A stretch of 64,000 bases of DNA from Burkholderiales bacterium (GCA_947474755.1 CANJJE010000010.1:1-64000); one strand, 5' to 3'. Shown: positions 8,704 to 18,440, numbered from the stretch's first letter. Notes: a model not told the origin generated them from the sequence alone. Translations and numbers: made by a program.

Positions 8704-9246
8704 TCACTGGATGTCAAGTGTGCGCGGCTTGAAACGACGCTCGTCGTTGAATAGAAATGTTTCCGTGATCCGCCACGGTCGTGGCAGGCCGGAGACGTTG
8801 CCGAAAGGCGCGGCGCGCTGAACGGCCTCGATGGCGATCTGAGTGGTGTCCTTTGCCTGGCGCGGCGGGCGCAGCACATCGATGCGGTGGATCGATCCAT
8901 CGGCGTTCAGGTAGATCGCCAGCACCGGAATGGCCAACAGCACATCCGGCACACGATCGGTGTAGGTCAGGTGCGGGTTGGCCGCGACGATACGGCTTGC
9001 CGCCTGCCGGCGCAGCTCGTTGACGCTGTACACGGGTCCCGGCGCTGACAAGTGCACCGGGCCTTTCGCCGCAGCAGCAGTCGGCGCTGCCACGGCACGA
9101 GCGACATCAGGCGACCGCAGCGCCGAAGACATCGTGACACGGACTGGGGGCGTGTTCGGCCGGGATGCGCAGCCAGCGAGCAACGCTGACACGAGTAACG
9201 GCAAGAACGGCACGCCTGCCCACCACCGGGCGCGCCGATGCGTCAT
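8704..9246 (-). CDS. Lipoprotein of unknown function between uvrC and pgsA
   Basis: 180 residues from the ATG of MTHRRARWW, which overlaps nothing and gives a proper signal; the open frame extends 22 codons into uvrC. A hydrophobic segment ends in lipobox LLAGC, so the mature protein is probably a lipoprotein anchored in the envelope. A loose Ala/Pro linker leads to a C-terminal domain (about 95-180) with LNADGSIHRIDVLRPPR and AIEAVQRAAPFG, a pattern like a TonB C-terminal domain. It lies 10 bases downstream of uvrC and 35 bases before pgsA, so it belongs to that operon. I do not recognise a named family; a role in the envelope is inference only. Confidence 0.75.
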   Translation of the reverse strand: MTHRRARWWAGVPFLPLLVSALLAGCASRPNTPPVRVTMSSALRSPDVARAVAAPTAAAAKGPVHLSAPGPVYSVNELRRQAASRIVAANPHLTYTDRVPDVLLAIPVLAIYLNADGSIHRIDVLRPPRQAKDTTQIAIEAVQRAAPFGNVSGLPRPWRITETFLFNDERRFKPRTLDIQ

Positions 9247-9256
9247 GGAAGGCAGA

Positions 9257-11284
9257 TCAATGCAGCGCACGGTAGATGGCCTCGGCAAGATCCTTCGAGA
9301 TGCCTTCCACACTCAGCAGATCGTCGACACTGGCGCTGGCCACGCCTCGCACGCCGCCGAAACGCTGCAGCAACCTCGCGCGCTTCTTCGGCCCGACCCC
9401 ATCGATGTCTTCGAGCTTGCTGCCACCAGTGCGCACACTGGCACGCCTGGCGCGCATGCCGGTGATGGCGAAGCGATGCGCTTCATCGCGGATCTGCGCG
9501 ACAAGCATCAGTGCTGCCGAATCCCTGGCGAGCGTGACCTTGCCACGCCCGTCTGCAAAGACCAGTTCTTCCAGCCCGACCTTGCGCCCCTCACCTTTCT
9601 CGACACCGACGATCAGCCCGAGGTCGAGACCCAGTTCCTCGAAAACCTCGCGCGCCATGCTGACCTGGCCGCGTCCGCCATCGACCAGAACCAGATCGGG
9701 CATTCGCAACCCGGGCTTCGCGATCACTTCGTCCTCGTCCGGCGAGCTTGCAGATGCCTCACCGTGAGCGTCGGCGGTCTCGGACTGCCTGGCCACCTGT
9801 GCCGCCAGCTTGCCGTAACGGCGCATCAGCACCTGGCGCATCGCGGCGTAATCGTCGCCACCGGTGATGCCCTCGATGTTGTAACGACGGTATTGGGCGC
9901 TGCGCATCTTGTGGTCCTCGAACACCACACACGATGCCTGCGTGGCCTCCCCAGCGGTGTGGCTGATGTCGAAACATTCGATGCGAAACGTATCCAGCGC
10001 GTCGACCTCAAGGCCCAGCGCATCGATCAATGCTCGCGTTCGCGCCTGCTGCGAGCCCTCTTCGGCCAGCAACTGCGCCAGGCGCAGATCAGCGCCCTTG
10101 ATGCACATGTCCAGCCAGGCGCGGCGCGCGTCGCGCGGCTGGTGCTGCGCCGTCACCTTGACACCGCCGTGCAAGGTCAAGGCCTCGATCAGCGCCTTGT
10201 CCACCGGGTGACTCAACACCAGCAGCGGCGGCACGCCGCCATCGAGGTAGTGCTGCGCGATGAAGGCTTCGAGCACCAGGGTCTCTGGCGAGGCTGCCGT
10301 CTTGCCGGAGTCGTCAGTGGCCGATTCGGCGCCCAGCGTGGTCGCATCGTCGACATGCACAGGGAAGAACGGCCTGTCCCCGAGGTGGCGGCCGCCCCGC
10401 ACCATCGCCAGATTGACACAGGCACGCCCGCCCTGCACCTTGACCGCGAGGATGTCGGCATCACGAGTCGCCGCGCCCGTGTTGTCTTCGACCGACTGCT
10501 GGTGCAGCACCCTGGACAAGGCGCCCAGCTGATTGCGGATCTCGGCCGCCTGCTCGAACCTCAGCGCATCGGCATGCGCCATCATCCGGGTCTGCAGCGC
10601 ATCCATCACCTCCTGCTGCTCGCCCCGCAGGAAGCGTTCCGCGTTGGCGACGTCACGCGCGTAGTCGTCGGTAGAGATCAAGGCAACACACGGTCCCGAG
10701 CAACGCTTGATCTGGTGCAGCAGGCAGGGCCGACTGCGGTTGTTGAACACCGTGTCCTCGCAGGTGCGCAGCCGGAACACCTTCTGCAGCAGCTGTATCG
10801 ACTCCTTGACCGCCCAGGCGCTCGGGTACGGGCCGAAATAGCGGTGCCGCTGATCGACCGGCCCGCGGTAGTAGGCGATCCGCGGGTAACGTGATGCGGC
10901 AGCCGCGGACACCGCATTGGAGGTTCCGGTGACCTTCAGGTAGGGATAACTCTTGTCGTCGCGGAACAGGATGTTGTAGCGCGGGTTCAGCGTCTTGATC
11001 AGGTTGTTCTCGAGCAGCAGCGCCTCGGCTTCCGAGCGCACCACGGTCGTTTCCATCCGCACGATCTTCATGATCATGTGGCCGATACGCGTGCCACCGT
11101 GCTGCTTCTGAAAGTAGCTGGATACCCGCTTCTTCAGGTCGCGGGCCTTGCCCACATAGAGCACGCCGCCGTGTGCATCGAAATATCGGTACACGCCCGG
11201 GAGTCCGGGCAGCGCGGCCACATCCGCGAGCAGGCGTTCGCGCTGCGCCTGGGCTGGATCTACGGATTGAGGATGGTCTGACAT
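9257..11284 (-). CDS. uvrC: Excinuclease ABC subunit C
   Basis: 675 residues, started at [10 protein letters not shown] because the GIY-YIG domain begins soon after; the 984-codon open frame upstream of this is antisense to earP. UvrC makes both cuts around a DNA lesion in nucleotide excision repair. In order: GIY-YIG nuclease (about 30-110, GLPGVYRY...VLYVGKA), zinc-like CxxC-type region with [14 protein letters not shown], UVR motif (about 225-260), RNase H-like C-terminal nuclease with ECFDISH and LVDGGRGQ, and a tandem helix-hairpin-helix ([13 protein letters not shown]). It is longer than E. coli UvrC (610) owing to two acidic/serine inserts near residues 360 and 535. First gene of the operon with a lipoprotein gene and pgsA; divergent from earP with 36 bases between starts. 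Confidence 0.97.
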   Translation of the reverse strand: MSDHPQSVDPAQAQRERLLADVAALPGLPGVYRYFDAHGGVLYVGKARDLKKRVSSYFQKQHGGTRIGHMIMKIVRMETTVVRSEAEALLLENNLIKTLNPRYNILFRDDKSYPYLKVTGTSNAVSAAAASRYPRIAYYRGPVDQRHRYFGPYPSAWAVKESIQLLQKVFRLRTCEDTVFNNRSRPCLLHQIKRCSGPCVALISTDDYARDVANAERFLRGEQQEVMDALQTRMMAHADALRFEQAAEIRNQLGALSRVLHQQSVEDNTGAATRDADILAVKVQGGRACVNLAMVRGGRHLGDRPFFPVHVDDATTLGAESATDDSGKTAASPETLVLEAFIAQHYLDGGVPPLLVLSHPVDKALIEALTLHGGVKVTAQHQPRDARRAWLDMCIKGADLRLAQLLAEEGSQQARTRALIDALGLEVDALDTFRIECFDISHTAGEATQASCVVFEDHKMRSAQYRRYNIEGITGGDDYAAMRQVLMRRYGKLAAQVARQSETADAHGEASASSPDEDEVIAKPGLRMPDLVLVDGGRGQVSMAREVFEELGLDLGLIVGVEKGEGRKVGLEELVFADGRGKVTLARDSAALMLVAQIRDEAHRFAITGMRARRASVRTGGSKLEDIDGVGPKKRARLLQRFGGVRGVASASVDDLLSVEGISKDLAEAIYRALH

Positions 11285-11320
11285 CGCCAGCGATTGTGCC
11301 GACGCTCGGATAATTCGCCG

Positions 11321-12484
11321 ATGTCCCTGAACGCGCCACGACAGTCCAGCCCGCGCGCCATATGGGATGTGTTCTGCAGCGTCGTCGACAACCACGGCGA
11401 TGCGGGCGTTTGCTGGCGCCTGGCGGCCGACCTTGCCTCGCGCGGCATCGCGGTGCGCCTGTGGATCGACGACGCGCGGGCGCTGGCCTGGATGGCGCCC
11501 GAGGGTCGGCGTGGCGTCGAAGTCAGGGCATGGCCCGTGACCGACGAGGCCTTTGCCATCGCGAAGCGCGAGCCCGCAGCCGTCGTGATCGAGGCCTTCG
11601 GCTGCGGCCTGCCCGACCCCTGCCTGCGTCAAATGGCGCTCGCTCACCAGCGGTCGGCAGCCCCGGTCTGGATCAACCTCGAGTACCTGAGCGCCGAGCC
11701 CTATGTTGAGCGCAACCATCGGCTGCCTTCCCCTCAGAGCAGCGGTCCGGCTCGCGGTCTGACCAGCTGGTACTTCTATCCCGGGTTCACCACGAGGACT
11801 GGCGGCCTTCTGCGCGAGCCCAAACTGATGCACCGGCAAGCGACGTTCAACCGCGAGTCCTGGCTGGCCGATCAGGGCATCGCGCCACAGCCCGGCGAAC
11901 GCATGGTCAGCCTGTTCTGCTACGCGAACTCGCATCTGCCGGAACTGCTGCGCGCCCTGGCTGCTCACCCGACGCTGCTGCTGACGACGCCGGGTCACGC
12001 GACCGAACAGGTGGCACAGGCGCTCGCCAGCAGCGGCCCGATGCACGCATTGCGCGTTCATCCCCTGCCCTGGCTCACGCAGATTGATTACGACGCCTTG
12101 CTCTGGTGCTGCGACCTGAACCTCGTGCGCGGCGAAGACTCCCTCGTGCGCGCGATCTGGGCCGGGCGCCCCTTCCTCTGGCAAATCTACCCACAGCACG
12201 ATGGCGCCCATGCCGCCAAGCTCGCGGCGTTTCTGGCACAGGCAACAAAGATCGCGGACCGTCCTTTGGCGCAGGCGATCCAGCTCGCCTTCTGGCGTTG
12301 GAACAACCTCACGGCAGCGAAGGACACGGAGGCCTGGGGCCTGCTGAATTCATCGTCTTCGATGTCTGCCTGGCAAAGGCTTTGCACAGCCTGGCGCGCT
12401 GAGCTGACGTCTCAGCCCGACCTCGCCACACAGCTGATGGCCTTCGCCGAAGACAAATCCAAGCCTGCGCAGGCTAAAATCTGA
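11321..12484 (+). CDS. earP: EF-P arginine rhamnosyltransferase EarP
   Basis: 387 residues from the ATG of MSLNAPRQ. EarP transfers rhamnose from dTDP-rhamnose to Arg32 of elongation factor P, which lets EF-P rescue ribosomes stalled at proline stretches. The N-terminal part has [21 protein letters not shown] with the catalytic Asp of the family, and the C-terminal part has the sugar-nucleotide binding stretch [22 protein letters not shown] split across about residues 270-295 (RGEDS and WQIYPQ). It is followed 65 bases later by efp, whose position 32 is Arg, so enzyme and substrate agree. Family and pairing are established knowledge; the call is secure. Confidence 0.96.
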   Translation: MSLNAPRQSSPRAIWDVFCSVVDNHGDAGVCWRLAADLASRGIAVRLWIDDARALAWMAPEGRRGVEVRAWPVTDEAFAIAKREPAAVVIEAFGCGLPDPCLRQMALAHQRSAAPVWINLEYLSAEPYVERNHRLPSPQSSGPARGLTSWYFYPGFTTRTGGLLREPKLMHRQATFNRESWLADQGIAPQPGERMVSLFCYANSHLPELLRALAAHPTLLLTTPGHATEQVAQALASSGPMHALRVHPLPWLTQIDYDALLWCCDLNLVRGEDSLVRAIWAGRPFLWQIYPQHDGAHAAKLAAFLAQATKIADRPLAQAIQLAFWRWNNLTAAKDTEAWGLLNSSSSMSAWQRLCTAWRAELTSQPDLATQLMAFAEDKSKPAQAKI

Positions 12485-12549
12485 GGCTTTTCGTTTCGCG
12501 ACCCCCGGAACACGAAAAGCCAACCTCACGGATCTCAACGGACAGCGTC

Positions 12550-13104
12550 ATGAAAATCGCACAGGAAATTCGCGCCGGCAACGTCATCATGCACGGCAAG
12601 GACCCGATGGTCGTGCTGAAGACCGAATACAGCCGCGGCGGCCGCAATTCGGCCACCGTGCGCATGAAACTCAAGAGCCTGCTGAGCAACTCGGGGACCG
12701 AGGTCGTCTTCAAGGCCGACGACAAGATGGATCAGATCATCCTCGACAAGAAGGAGTGCACCTACTCCTACTTCGCCGACCCGATGTATGCATTCATGGA
12801 CGCCGAGTACAACCAGTTCGAGGTCGAGAGCGAGAACATGGGCGATGCCGTCCAGTACCTTGAAGACGCGATGCCGGTCGAAGTGGTGTTCTACGACGGC
12901 AAGGCCATCTCGGTCGAACTGCCCACGAGCCTGGTGCGCGAGATCACCTGGACCGAGCCAGCCGTCAAAGGCGACACCTCGGGCAAGGTGCTGAAGCCGG
13001 CGAAGATCGCGACCGGCTTCGAGATCGCGGTGCCACTGTTCGTGCAGACCGGCGACAAGGTCGAAATCGACACCCGCACGCACGAGTACCGCAAGCGCGT
13101 GTAA
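12550..13104 (+). CDS. efp: Elongation factor P, Arg32 type
   Basis: 184 residues, the usual EF-P length. EF-P binds the ribosome next to the P-site tRNA and relieves stalling at consecutive prolines. The loop that reaches the peptidyl-transferase centre reads SRGGRNSA with Arg at position 32, the residue rhamnosylated by EarP, rather than the Lys34 used by the EpmA pathway. Three beta-barrel domains are implied by length, with the C-terminal signature around [16 protein letters not shown]. It follows earP and ends in a strong terminator. Confidence 0.98.
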   Translation: MKIAQEIRAGNVIMHGKDPMVVLKTEYSRGGRNSATVRMKLKSLLSNSGTEVVFKADDKMDQIILDKKECTYSYFADPMYAFMDAEYNQFEVESENMGDAVQYLEDAMPVEVVFYDGKAISVELPTSLVREITWTEPAVKGDTSGKVLKPAKIATGFEIAVPLFVQTGDKVEIDTRTHEYRKRV

Positions 13105-13123
13105 CGGCTTGTGCCTCGATGGG

Positions 13124-13150
13124 AAAGGGCGCCTGGGGCGCCCTTTCGTT
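13124..13150 (+). terminator. Rho-independent terminator after efp
   Basis: AAAGGGCGCC (13124-13133) pairs with GGCGCCCTTT (13137-13146) over TGG and is followed by CGTTT, 20 bases after the efp stop. Confidence 0.85.
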
Positions 13151-13182
13151 TGATGGGCTGGATTCTTCGGCATGATCGGCCG

Positions 13183-14133
13183 ATGCCTTTCTATTTCAAC
13201 GCCGTCAGCAGCCCGTTCCGGATGCAGCCGGGACTGCGTCGGCTCGCTCCCGGCAACCCTCAGCTCACGCCGAACCGGCCTGGCGACCGGGCATGGCACG
13301 AGAAGCTGACCGTGCTGCACACGCACGCCCATCAGGCGCTGCTGATGAGCCCTGACTTCGATCCTCGACCCGCGCTGCGCGCTCTGTTTGAGCACGCGGC
13401 CGCCGAGCACCCAGAGGCCTGGCGTTTCGAAAACGACGGCCCAGTGCAGGCGCTGCAGCTCGGCTGGGCCGTGCAGGACGGCGTGGCGACATCGATCGTC
13501 GCCGACGCGCCCGGCGAGATCGGTCGCTGCCTCGCAGCGCTGCCACCCAACTGGCGCAGCACCGCGCTGTTCTGCCTCGCTTTCGCCGAGGACCTGGCCG
13601 TCATCGACGGCAACACCGCGCACATCCCTTGGCTGGCAGTCTGCCTGCCCTCGCATTGGGCGCCCGAAGAGAAGATCGGGCGACACTTCGCGGAAGTGCA
13701 CGCGCCGGTGGCCGACAACCGGATGCTGATCGCCGCCAGCGATCATCTGGCACGACTGGTCACCGGCAGCGATCGCTGGGAACGCTGGGTGTGGAACATC
13801 ACGAATGACCCGCAGCTCGATGCGCACCCGGCGCGGCTTCAGGCCCATGGCTGGCCCGCGAATGTCGACGCCGAGCAGCTGGCAGCATCGGCCTTCCTGC
13901 GCACCGAGCGGCAGACCTTCATTCCGCTCACCAACCACCAGCAGGCGGTGTTCACGATCCACGTCGAGTCGCAGCCGCTGGCACAGGCGATCACCGAACC
14001 GGAGCAGGCGCAACGTCTGCACGACGCCTTGCTCAGCATGAGTGCCGCCGTTCTGGGCTATCGACACCTGACCGATGCACGCGATCGCCTGCTGATGTGG
14101 CTGCGCGGCCGCGGCGCAGGCGACGACGGATGA
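13183..14133 (+). CDS. DUF3445 protein (heme-dependent oxidative N-demethylase alpha-like)
   Basis: 316 residues from the ATG of MPFYFNAVSS; an ATG ten codons earlier lies close to the efp terminator and is less likely. The central pattern (FCLAFAEDLAVIDGN, then LPSHWAPEEKIGRHFAEVHAPV) and the later RTERQTFIPL...VFTIH match the DUF3445/HODM alpha-subunit-like family. In Pseudomonas mendocina a relative is the heme subunit of an N-demethylase for dimethylamine. No beta or gamma subunit genes are here. The stop overlaps the mnmC start by four bases (ATGA), so the two are translationally coupled. Family membership is fairly secure; substrate is unknown. Confidence 0.75.
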   Translation: MPFYFNAVSSPFRMQPGLRRLAPGNPQLTPNRPGDRAWHEKLTVLHTHAHQALLMSPDFDPRPALRALFEHAAAEHPEAWRFENDGPVQALQLGWAVQDGVATSIVADAPGEIGRCLAALPPNWRSTALFCLAFAEDLAVIDGNTAHIPWLAVCLPSHWAPEEKIGRHFAEVHAPVADNRMLIAASDHLARLVTGSDRWERWVWNITNDPQLDAHPARLQAHGWPANVDAEQLAASAFLRTERQTFIPLTNHQQAVFTIHVESQPLAQAITEPEQAQRLHDALLSMSAAVLGYRHLTDARDRLLMWLRGRGAGDDG

Positions 14134-15971
14134 GCGACACCGACCCTGATGAACCGCCGCACGCGGTCGGCAGCTTCGTCGCCGCACTGTCTCTGGCGTG
14201 GAGAGACCTCCCGCGCTTCGTCGTTCTGGATGACCGCTTCGACGGCGGCAAGCGCTTCCTGCAGTGCCTGCGCGCCTGGCGTGCCGACCCTCATCGCTGC
14301 GCGCAACTGCATGTCATCACCATGTCCCGCGACATCGCGGATGGCTGCGTCGCGTCTGCGCTCGCCGACGAGATCGGCAACACCTGGCCACCGATCACGC
14401 CCAATATGCACCGGCTGGCTTTCGATGCGGGAGGGGTGCAGTGGCTGCTGATGCCGTCGGACCTGCGAGCGGGGCTGCGCGAACTGGGGGGCCGTGTCGA
14501 CGCGTTTGCGATGGGCAGCCGCATCAAGACCGATGCCGATGGCTCACGGCGACACGCCAAGGCGCTGGCACGGCTGGCCCGTGAGGGCAGTCTGGTGTGG
14601 TTCGATGCCGCATCCATCGCCGATATCGATGCGATGCGCTCTGCTGGGTTCTCGCAGATGGAGGATTCAGGCGGGCGCTGGCGCTATGCCCCGTCGTTCA
14701 CCCCGAGGCGCGCGCGCCCATACCCTGCCATCGATTCGACCACGACCTCGCCGGTGCTGGTGATCGGCGCAGGCCTGGCCGGCTGTGCGATGGCCTGGGC
14801 GCTGGCCGAACAGGGGCGAGACAGCGTCATCTTCGAGCGCCATGGCGCACTGGCCATGGAAACCTCAGGCAACCCGGCCGGCCTGTTTCACGGCATCGTC
14901 AATCCCCAGGACGGCGCCCATGCTCGCTTCAACCGGGCAGCGGCGCTCGAGGCACAGCGAGCCGTCTCCATCGCGCTGGCACGACACGGCGTCCTGGGCA
15001 GTGCGCGCGGCTTGTTGCGCCTGGAGATGGCCGACAGCGACGATGCATTGCCCGCGATGCGGGAGACACTGAGGCGGCTGGCCCTGCCAGCGGACTATGT
15101 GCAGGCGCTGTCGCCATGCGAGGCCTCGGCCCGCAGCGGCCTGGCGCTGCCCTGTCCCGCCTGGTGGTACCCGGGTGGAGGCTGGGTTCAACCGGCCGGG
15201 CTGGCGCGTTCGTTCATTGAGCGAGCGGGACGGCGCACCTCGCTGCGTTTGGGCTGCGGCATCGAGTCGATGACACGCGAAGCCAGCGGATGGGTGCTGC
15301 GCGACGCTGAAGGCCGTGCCCTCGCCACATCCGATACCGTGGTGCTGGCAAACGCCGGTGATGCGCTGCGGCTGCTGCGCCCATCGATGCCGCCGTGCGA
15401 GCCTGACGCATGGCCGTTGCTGAAGGTGCGCGGTCAGATCAGCGTGGCGCGCCTGAACGACATTGCGGCTCTGAATCCGCCGCGCGTGCCGATCACCGGG
15501 GCCGGCTACCTGATGCCGACGATCGATGGCATGGTCATTTTCGGCGCCACGTCACAGACAGGCGACGACGATCCCTCGGTGCGTGACGGCGATCATCAAC
15601 ACAATCTGATGCAGTTGTCGCGCCTCACGGGCAACGTGCTTCACATCGACTCGACTCGGCTCGCCGGCCGCACCGGCTGGCGATGGACCACCGACGACCG
15701 GCTGCCAGTGCTGGGTGCGGTGCCGGACATGGCCGCGGCTTGGGAGATGCAGCGTGTGGAACAACCCTCGCGGGTGCCGACACTGCCGGGGATGTATGTC
15801 TGCACGGGCTTCGGTTCGCGCGGCATCACCTGGTCTGCACTGGCCGCGCAGGTGGTCGCCGCATCGATCACGGGTGCGCCCTTGCCGATCGAGGCAGGTC
15901 TGCTGGACAGCTTGGATGCTGCCCGCTTCCTGGTTCGCGCTGCGGCCCGACGCTCACGCAGCAGGCGCTAG
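14130..15971 (+). CDS. mnmC: MnmC-like tRNA-modification protein with a degenerate methyltransferase domain
   Basis: 613 residues from MSDTDPDEPP. Normal MnmC has an N-terminal methyltransferase (MnmD) and a C-terminal FAD oxidase that together turn cmnm5(s2)U34 of tRNA into mnm5(s2)U34. The C-terminal half looks intact: VLVIGAGLAGCAMAWALAEQG (FAD-binding, about residues 208-228), FHGIVNPQDG, LPGMYVCTGFGSRGITW. The N-terminal half aligns in layout (FVVLDDRFDGGKRFL where others have GFGTGLNFL; DAFAMGSRIK where others have DAWFLDGFAP) but has lost both the SAM-binding glycines and the catalytic Asp-Gly-Phe region. I expect oxidase activity only. The gene is coupled to the DUF3445 gene upstream. 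Confidence 0.88.
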   Translation: MSDTDPDEPPHAVGSFVAALSLAWRDLPRFVVLDDRFDGGKRFLQCLRAWRADPHRCAQLHVITMSRDIADGCVASALADEIGNTWPPITPNMHRLAFDAGGVQWLLMPSDLRAGLRELGGRVDAFAMGSRIKTDADGSRRHAKALARLAREGSLVWFDAASIADIDAMRSAGFSQMEDSGGRWRYAPSFTPRRARPYPAIDSTTTSPVLVIGAGLAGCAMAWALAEQGRDSVIFERHGALAMETSGNPAGLFHGIVNPQDGAHARFNRAAALEAQRAVSIALARHGVLGSARGLLRLEMADSDDALPAMRETLRRLALPADYVQALSPCEASARSGLALPCPAWWYPGGGWVQPAGLARSFIERAGRRTSLRLGCGIESMTREASGWVLRDAEGRALATSDTVVLANAGDALRLLRPSMPPCEPDAWPLLKVRGQISVARLNDIAALNPPRVPITGAGYLMPTIDGMVIFGATSQTGDDDPSVRDGDHQHNLMQLSRLTGNVLHIDSTRLAGRTGWRWTTDDRLPVLGAVPDMAAAWEMQRVEQPSRVPTLPGMYVCTGFGSRGITWSALAAQVVAASITGAPLPIEAGLLDSLDAARFLVRAAARRSRSRR

Positions 15972-15990
15972 ACCCGCGCAGCGCAGATCT

Positions 15991-16167
15991 TCAGGATGTC
16001 GTCGTCTGACCGGCCTGCCCCTCAGGCGTCGCATCGTCCGCAGGCGCATCGGCCTCGCCATCGGCACCGGTCTTGCGACCGGCCTTTTCCTTCACTTTCT
16101 CTTCCTTCTTCTTCTTCTTGGCCAGCTCTCGCTGGCGCTTTTCGAACGAATAGTTGGGCTTGGCCAT
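15991..16167 (-). CDS. Small lysine-rich conserved protein
   Basis: 58 residues from the ATG of MAKPNYSFEKRQREL; another ATG two codons upstream is possible. The protein has a run of lysines and glutamates (AKKKKKEEKVKEK) predicted to be helical, then an acidic, Ala-rich tail without structure. Small proteins starting MAKPNYSFEKRQRELAKK are common in betaproteobacteria, but their function is not known to me. It lies convergent to mnmC and 66 bases downstream of rpiA, on the rpiA strand. Confidence 0.7.
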   Translation of the reverse strand: MAKPNYSFEKRQRELAKKKKKEEKVKEKAGRKTGADGEADAPADDATPEGQAGQTTTS

Positions 16168-16233
16168 GGGCATGCATCCGCTTCAATGAATAAGGCAGCG
16201 AGATTACGCTGTTTTCAGCGCGTTCCCGCAGCG

Positions 16234-16905
16234 TCAGGATGCGCTCGTGTACGACACCGTCTCGATGCCGTCAGGCCCGCCGAACAAGCACAGGCTCGCC
16301 CGGTGCCGCGCGAAGATGCCTACGCTGACCACGCCGGGCCATTGGTTGATCTCGCACTCCATCGCCAAAGGGTCGGTGATGTTCAGGCCATGCACATCGA
16401 TCAGGTGGCCGCCGTTGTCGGTGACCACACCAGCGCGCAGCACCGGACTTGCGCCCCAAGCCACGAAGCGCCGCGCGATCTGCGCCGAGGCCATCGGAAT
16501 CACCTCGACGGGCAGTGGAAAACGGCCGAGCACCGCAACGCGCTTCGATACATCGGCGATGCAGACGAAGCGATCGGCCAGGTCGGCCACGATCTTCTCG
16601 CGCGTCAGCGCCGCGCCGCCGCCCTTGATCATGTGGCCACGCGGGTCGATCTCGTCGGCACCGTCGATGTAGACCGGGATGCGTTCGATCGCATTGGTGT
16701 CGAGCACCGCGATGCCGTGCGCACGCAGCCGCTCGGTGCTTTTCTCGCTGCTCGACACCGCACCGTGAATGCGGTCACGGATGGTGGCCAGCGCGTCGAT
16801 GAAGCAGTTGACCGTGGAGCCGGTGCCGACGCCGACGATGCTGCCAGGCACCACCTGCGCCAGCGCGGCGCGGCCGACCATCGCCTTCAGTTCATCCTGG
16901 GTCAT
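16234..16905 (-). CDS. rpiA: Ribose-5-phosphate isomerase A
   Basis: 223 residues. The enzyme interconverts ribose-5-phosphate and ribulose-5-phosphate in the non-oxidative pentose phosphate pathway. The family motifs are all present: [16 protein letters not shown] (phosphate-binding loop, about 24-39), [17 protein letters not shown] (active-site Asp), and [12 protein letters not shown] with the conserved Lys and the catalytic Glu. Length matches E. coli RpiA (219). It is divergent from pyrD with 48 bases between starts, so the two promoters must overlap. Confidence 0.98.
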   Translation of the reverse strand: MTQDELKAMVGRAALAQVVPGSIVGVGTGSTVNCFIDALATIRDRIHGAVSSSEKSTERLRAHGIAVLDTNAIERIPVYIDGADEIDPRGHMIKGGGAALTREKIVADLADRFVCIADVSKRVAVLGRFPLPVEVIPMASAQIARRFVAWGASPVLRAGVVTDNGGHLIDVHGLNITDPLAMECEINQWPGVVSVGIFARHRASLCLFGGPDGIETVSYTSAS

Positions 16906-16953
16906 GGGAAGGAAACCGTTTGAGACAATTCGCGATTATCCCGCGCACCCTTC

Positions 16954-17997
16954 ATGGCCCTCCTCCCGTACGCACTGACCCGCCCTTTCCTTTTCGGCCT
17001 CGACCCCGAACAGGCGCACGACCTGACACTCGACACGCTCGCGCGCATCCAGCACACGCCGCTGATGTGCGCGATCCGCCAGACACGCATCGATGACCCG
17101 GTCACGGTGGCTGGCCTGCGCTTCCCGAACCGCATCGGCCTGGCTGCGGGCCTCGACAAGAACGGGCGCTGCATAGACGGCCTTGGTGCGCTGGGCTTCG
17201 GCTTCATCGAAGTCGGCACGGTGACGCCACTGGCGCAACCCGGCAACCCGAAGCCACGGATGTGGCGCCTGACCGAGGCCAGCGCGCTGATCAACCGCCT
17301 GGGCTTCAACAACGGCGGGCTGGCGGCCTTCATCGACAACGTGCGACGAGCGAAGTTTCGGCAGCAAGGCGGCATCCTCGGGCTGAACATCGGCAAGAAC
17401 GCGGTGACACCGATCGAGCGCGCGGTCGACGACTACCTGACCTGCCTGGACGGGGTGTATCCACACGCCGATTACGTCACGGTCAACATCTCCTCGCCCA
17501 ATACCCAGAACCTGCGCGCGCTGCAAAGCGACGAGGCGCTCGACGCGCTACTCGGTGCGCTGTCGGAGCGCCACTTCACACTGGCCCAGCGCCACGGCCG
17601 CCAGGTGCCGATGTTCGTGAAGATCGCGCCCGACCTCGTCGAGGACCAGATTCGAGTGATCGCCACCACGCTCAGGAACCACGGCATCAGCGGCGTGATC
17701 GCGACCAACACCACCATTTCGCGCGACGCCGTGAAGGATCTGCCAAACGCCAACGAAACTGGTGGACTGTCGGGCGCGCCGGTCTTCGAGGCCAGCAACG
17801 CGGTGATCCGCCAACTGCGCGCTGAACTCGGCACGGGCTACCCGATCATTGGCGTCGGCGGCGTGATGAGCGGTGCCGATGCAGTCGCCAAGGTGGCAGC
17901 TGGCGCCGACCTCGTGCAGATCTACACCGGATTCATCTACAAGGGGCCGGAGCTGGTGACCGAGGCTGCGCGGGCGCTGAAGGTGCAACGCATCTAG
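16954..17997 (+). CDS. pyrD: Dihydroorotate dehydrogenase (quinone), class 2
   Basis: 347 residues. The enzyme oxidises dihydroorotate to orotate and passes electrons to quinone, the fourth step of pyrimidine synthesis. The N-terminal stretch [26 protein letters not shown], read from residue 1 to 26, is the membrane-associating helix pair of class 2. FMN-binding and substrate motifs follow: [27 protein letters not shown], the catalytic-Ser segment TVNISSPNT, and GVGGVMSG near the C-terminus. Class 2 is supported by the N-terminal helices and the Ser base. No other pyrimidine gene is nearby. Confidence 0.97.
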   Translation: MALLPYALTRPFLFGLDPEQAHDLTLDTLARIQHTPLMCAIRQTRIDDPVTVAGLRFPNRIGLAAGLDKNGRCIDGLGALGFGFIEVGTVTPLAQPGNPKPRMWRLTEASALINRLGFNNGGLAAFIDNVRRAKFRQQGGILGLNIGKNAVTPIERAVDDYLTCLDGVYPHADYVTVNISSPNTQNLRALQSDEALDALLGALSERHFTLAQRHGRQVPMFVKIAPDLVEDQIRVIATTLRNHGISGVIATNTTISRDAVKDLPNANETGGLSGAPVFEASNAVIRQLRAELGTGYPIIGVGGVMSGADAVAKVAAGADLVQIYTGFIYKGPELVTEAARALKVQRI

Positions 17998-18067
17998 ATT
18001 TAGATCAGCACCAGCGTCGTCAGCGTCAGCGAGTGAGCGCTGCGGCGGGGCACTGTGTTGCGTTCAT

Positions 18068-18394
18068 GCCCGGGGACAGAGCCCCGGGCGCTCGCAAGGC
18101 ACAAACAGTCCACTGGACTGTTTGTGTCCGGGCTCTCTCCCCCGGGCCTGAAAAGACAGGCCCTCCTCCTTTACTTCACTCCACACAGCGCCCCGCCACA
18201 GCGCTCCAGCACCACCGCAACAGTTCATCGTCGAGCGTTCTTTGCATGCCTCGGTGATCGCGGCAGCCGAGGGCTTGGGGTGACCGGCGCAGCGAAGTAA
18301 AGAAGGAGGGCCGGATCGGTTGTCGTGAAGCATTCAGGCCGTCACCCGGCCCGGGTGACATGAGCGGAGCCGGTCACCCCAAGCCCTCGGCAGC
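18068..18394. repeat. Nested palindromic intergenic element between pyrD and scoB
   Basis: This 466-base gene-free gap holds a chain of inverted repeats. An 8-bp pair GCCCGGGG/CCCCGGGC lies at 18068-18089. A near-perfect palindrome with 13-bp arms is centred on 18113 (18100-18126). GGGCCTG/CAGGCCC lies at 18144-18163. An imperfect long pair, CCCTCCTCCTTTACTTC near 18161-18177 against GAAGTAAAGAAGGAGGG near 18293-18310, brackets the middle. Outside it a 26-bp pair with one mismatch (18263-18288 and 18369-18394) encloses a further GTCACCCG/CGGGTGAC hairpin at 18341-18359. I see no transposase and no convincing coding frame. It looks like a dispersed intergenic repeat or a non-autonomous element. 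Confidence 0.8.
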
Positions 18395-18414
18395 ACCAGC
18401 AGAACACACCATTG

Positions 18415-18440
18415 AAAAAGGCGCGTCAACGACGCGCCTT
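18415..18440 (-). terminator. Terminator of the scoAB transcript
   Basis: AAGGCGCGTC (18418-18427) pairs perfectly with GACGCGCCTT (18431-18440) over AAC. On the minus strand it is followed by TTTTT, 24 bases after the scoB stop. Confidence 0.9.

Noticed and set aside
11285-12211. The uvrC open frame continues 309 codons further upstream
   Set aside because: This part is antisense to earP and has no UvrC match; the GIY-YIG domain begins right after the chosen ATG.
18055-18333. Short open frames in the pyrD-scoB gap
   Set aside because: They translate the palindromic repeats, have biased composition and lack ribosome binding sites.
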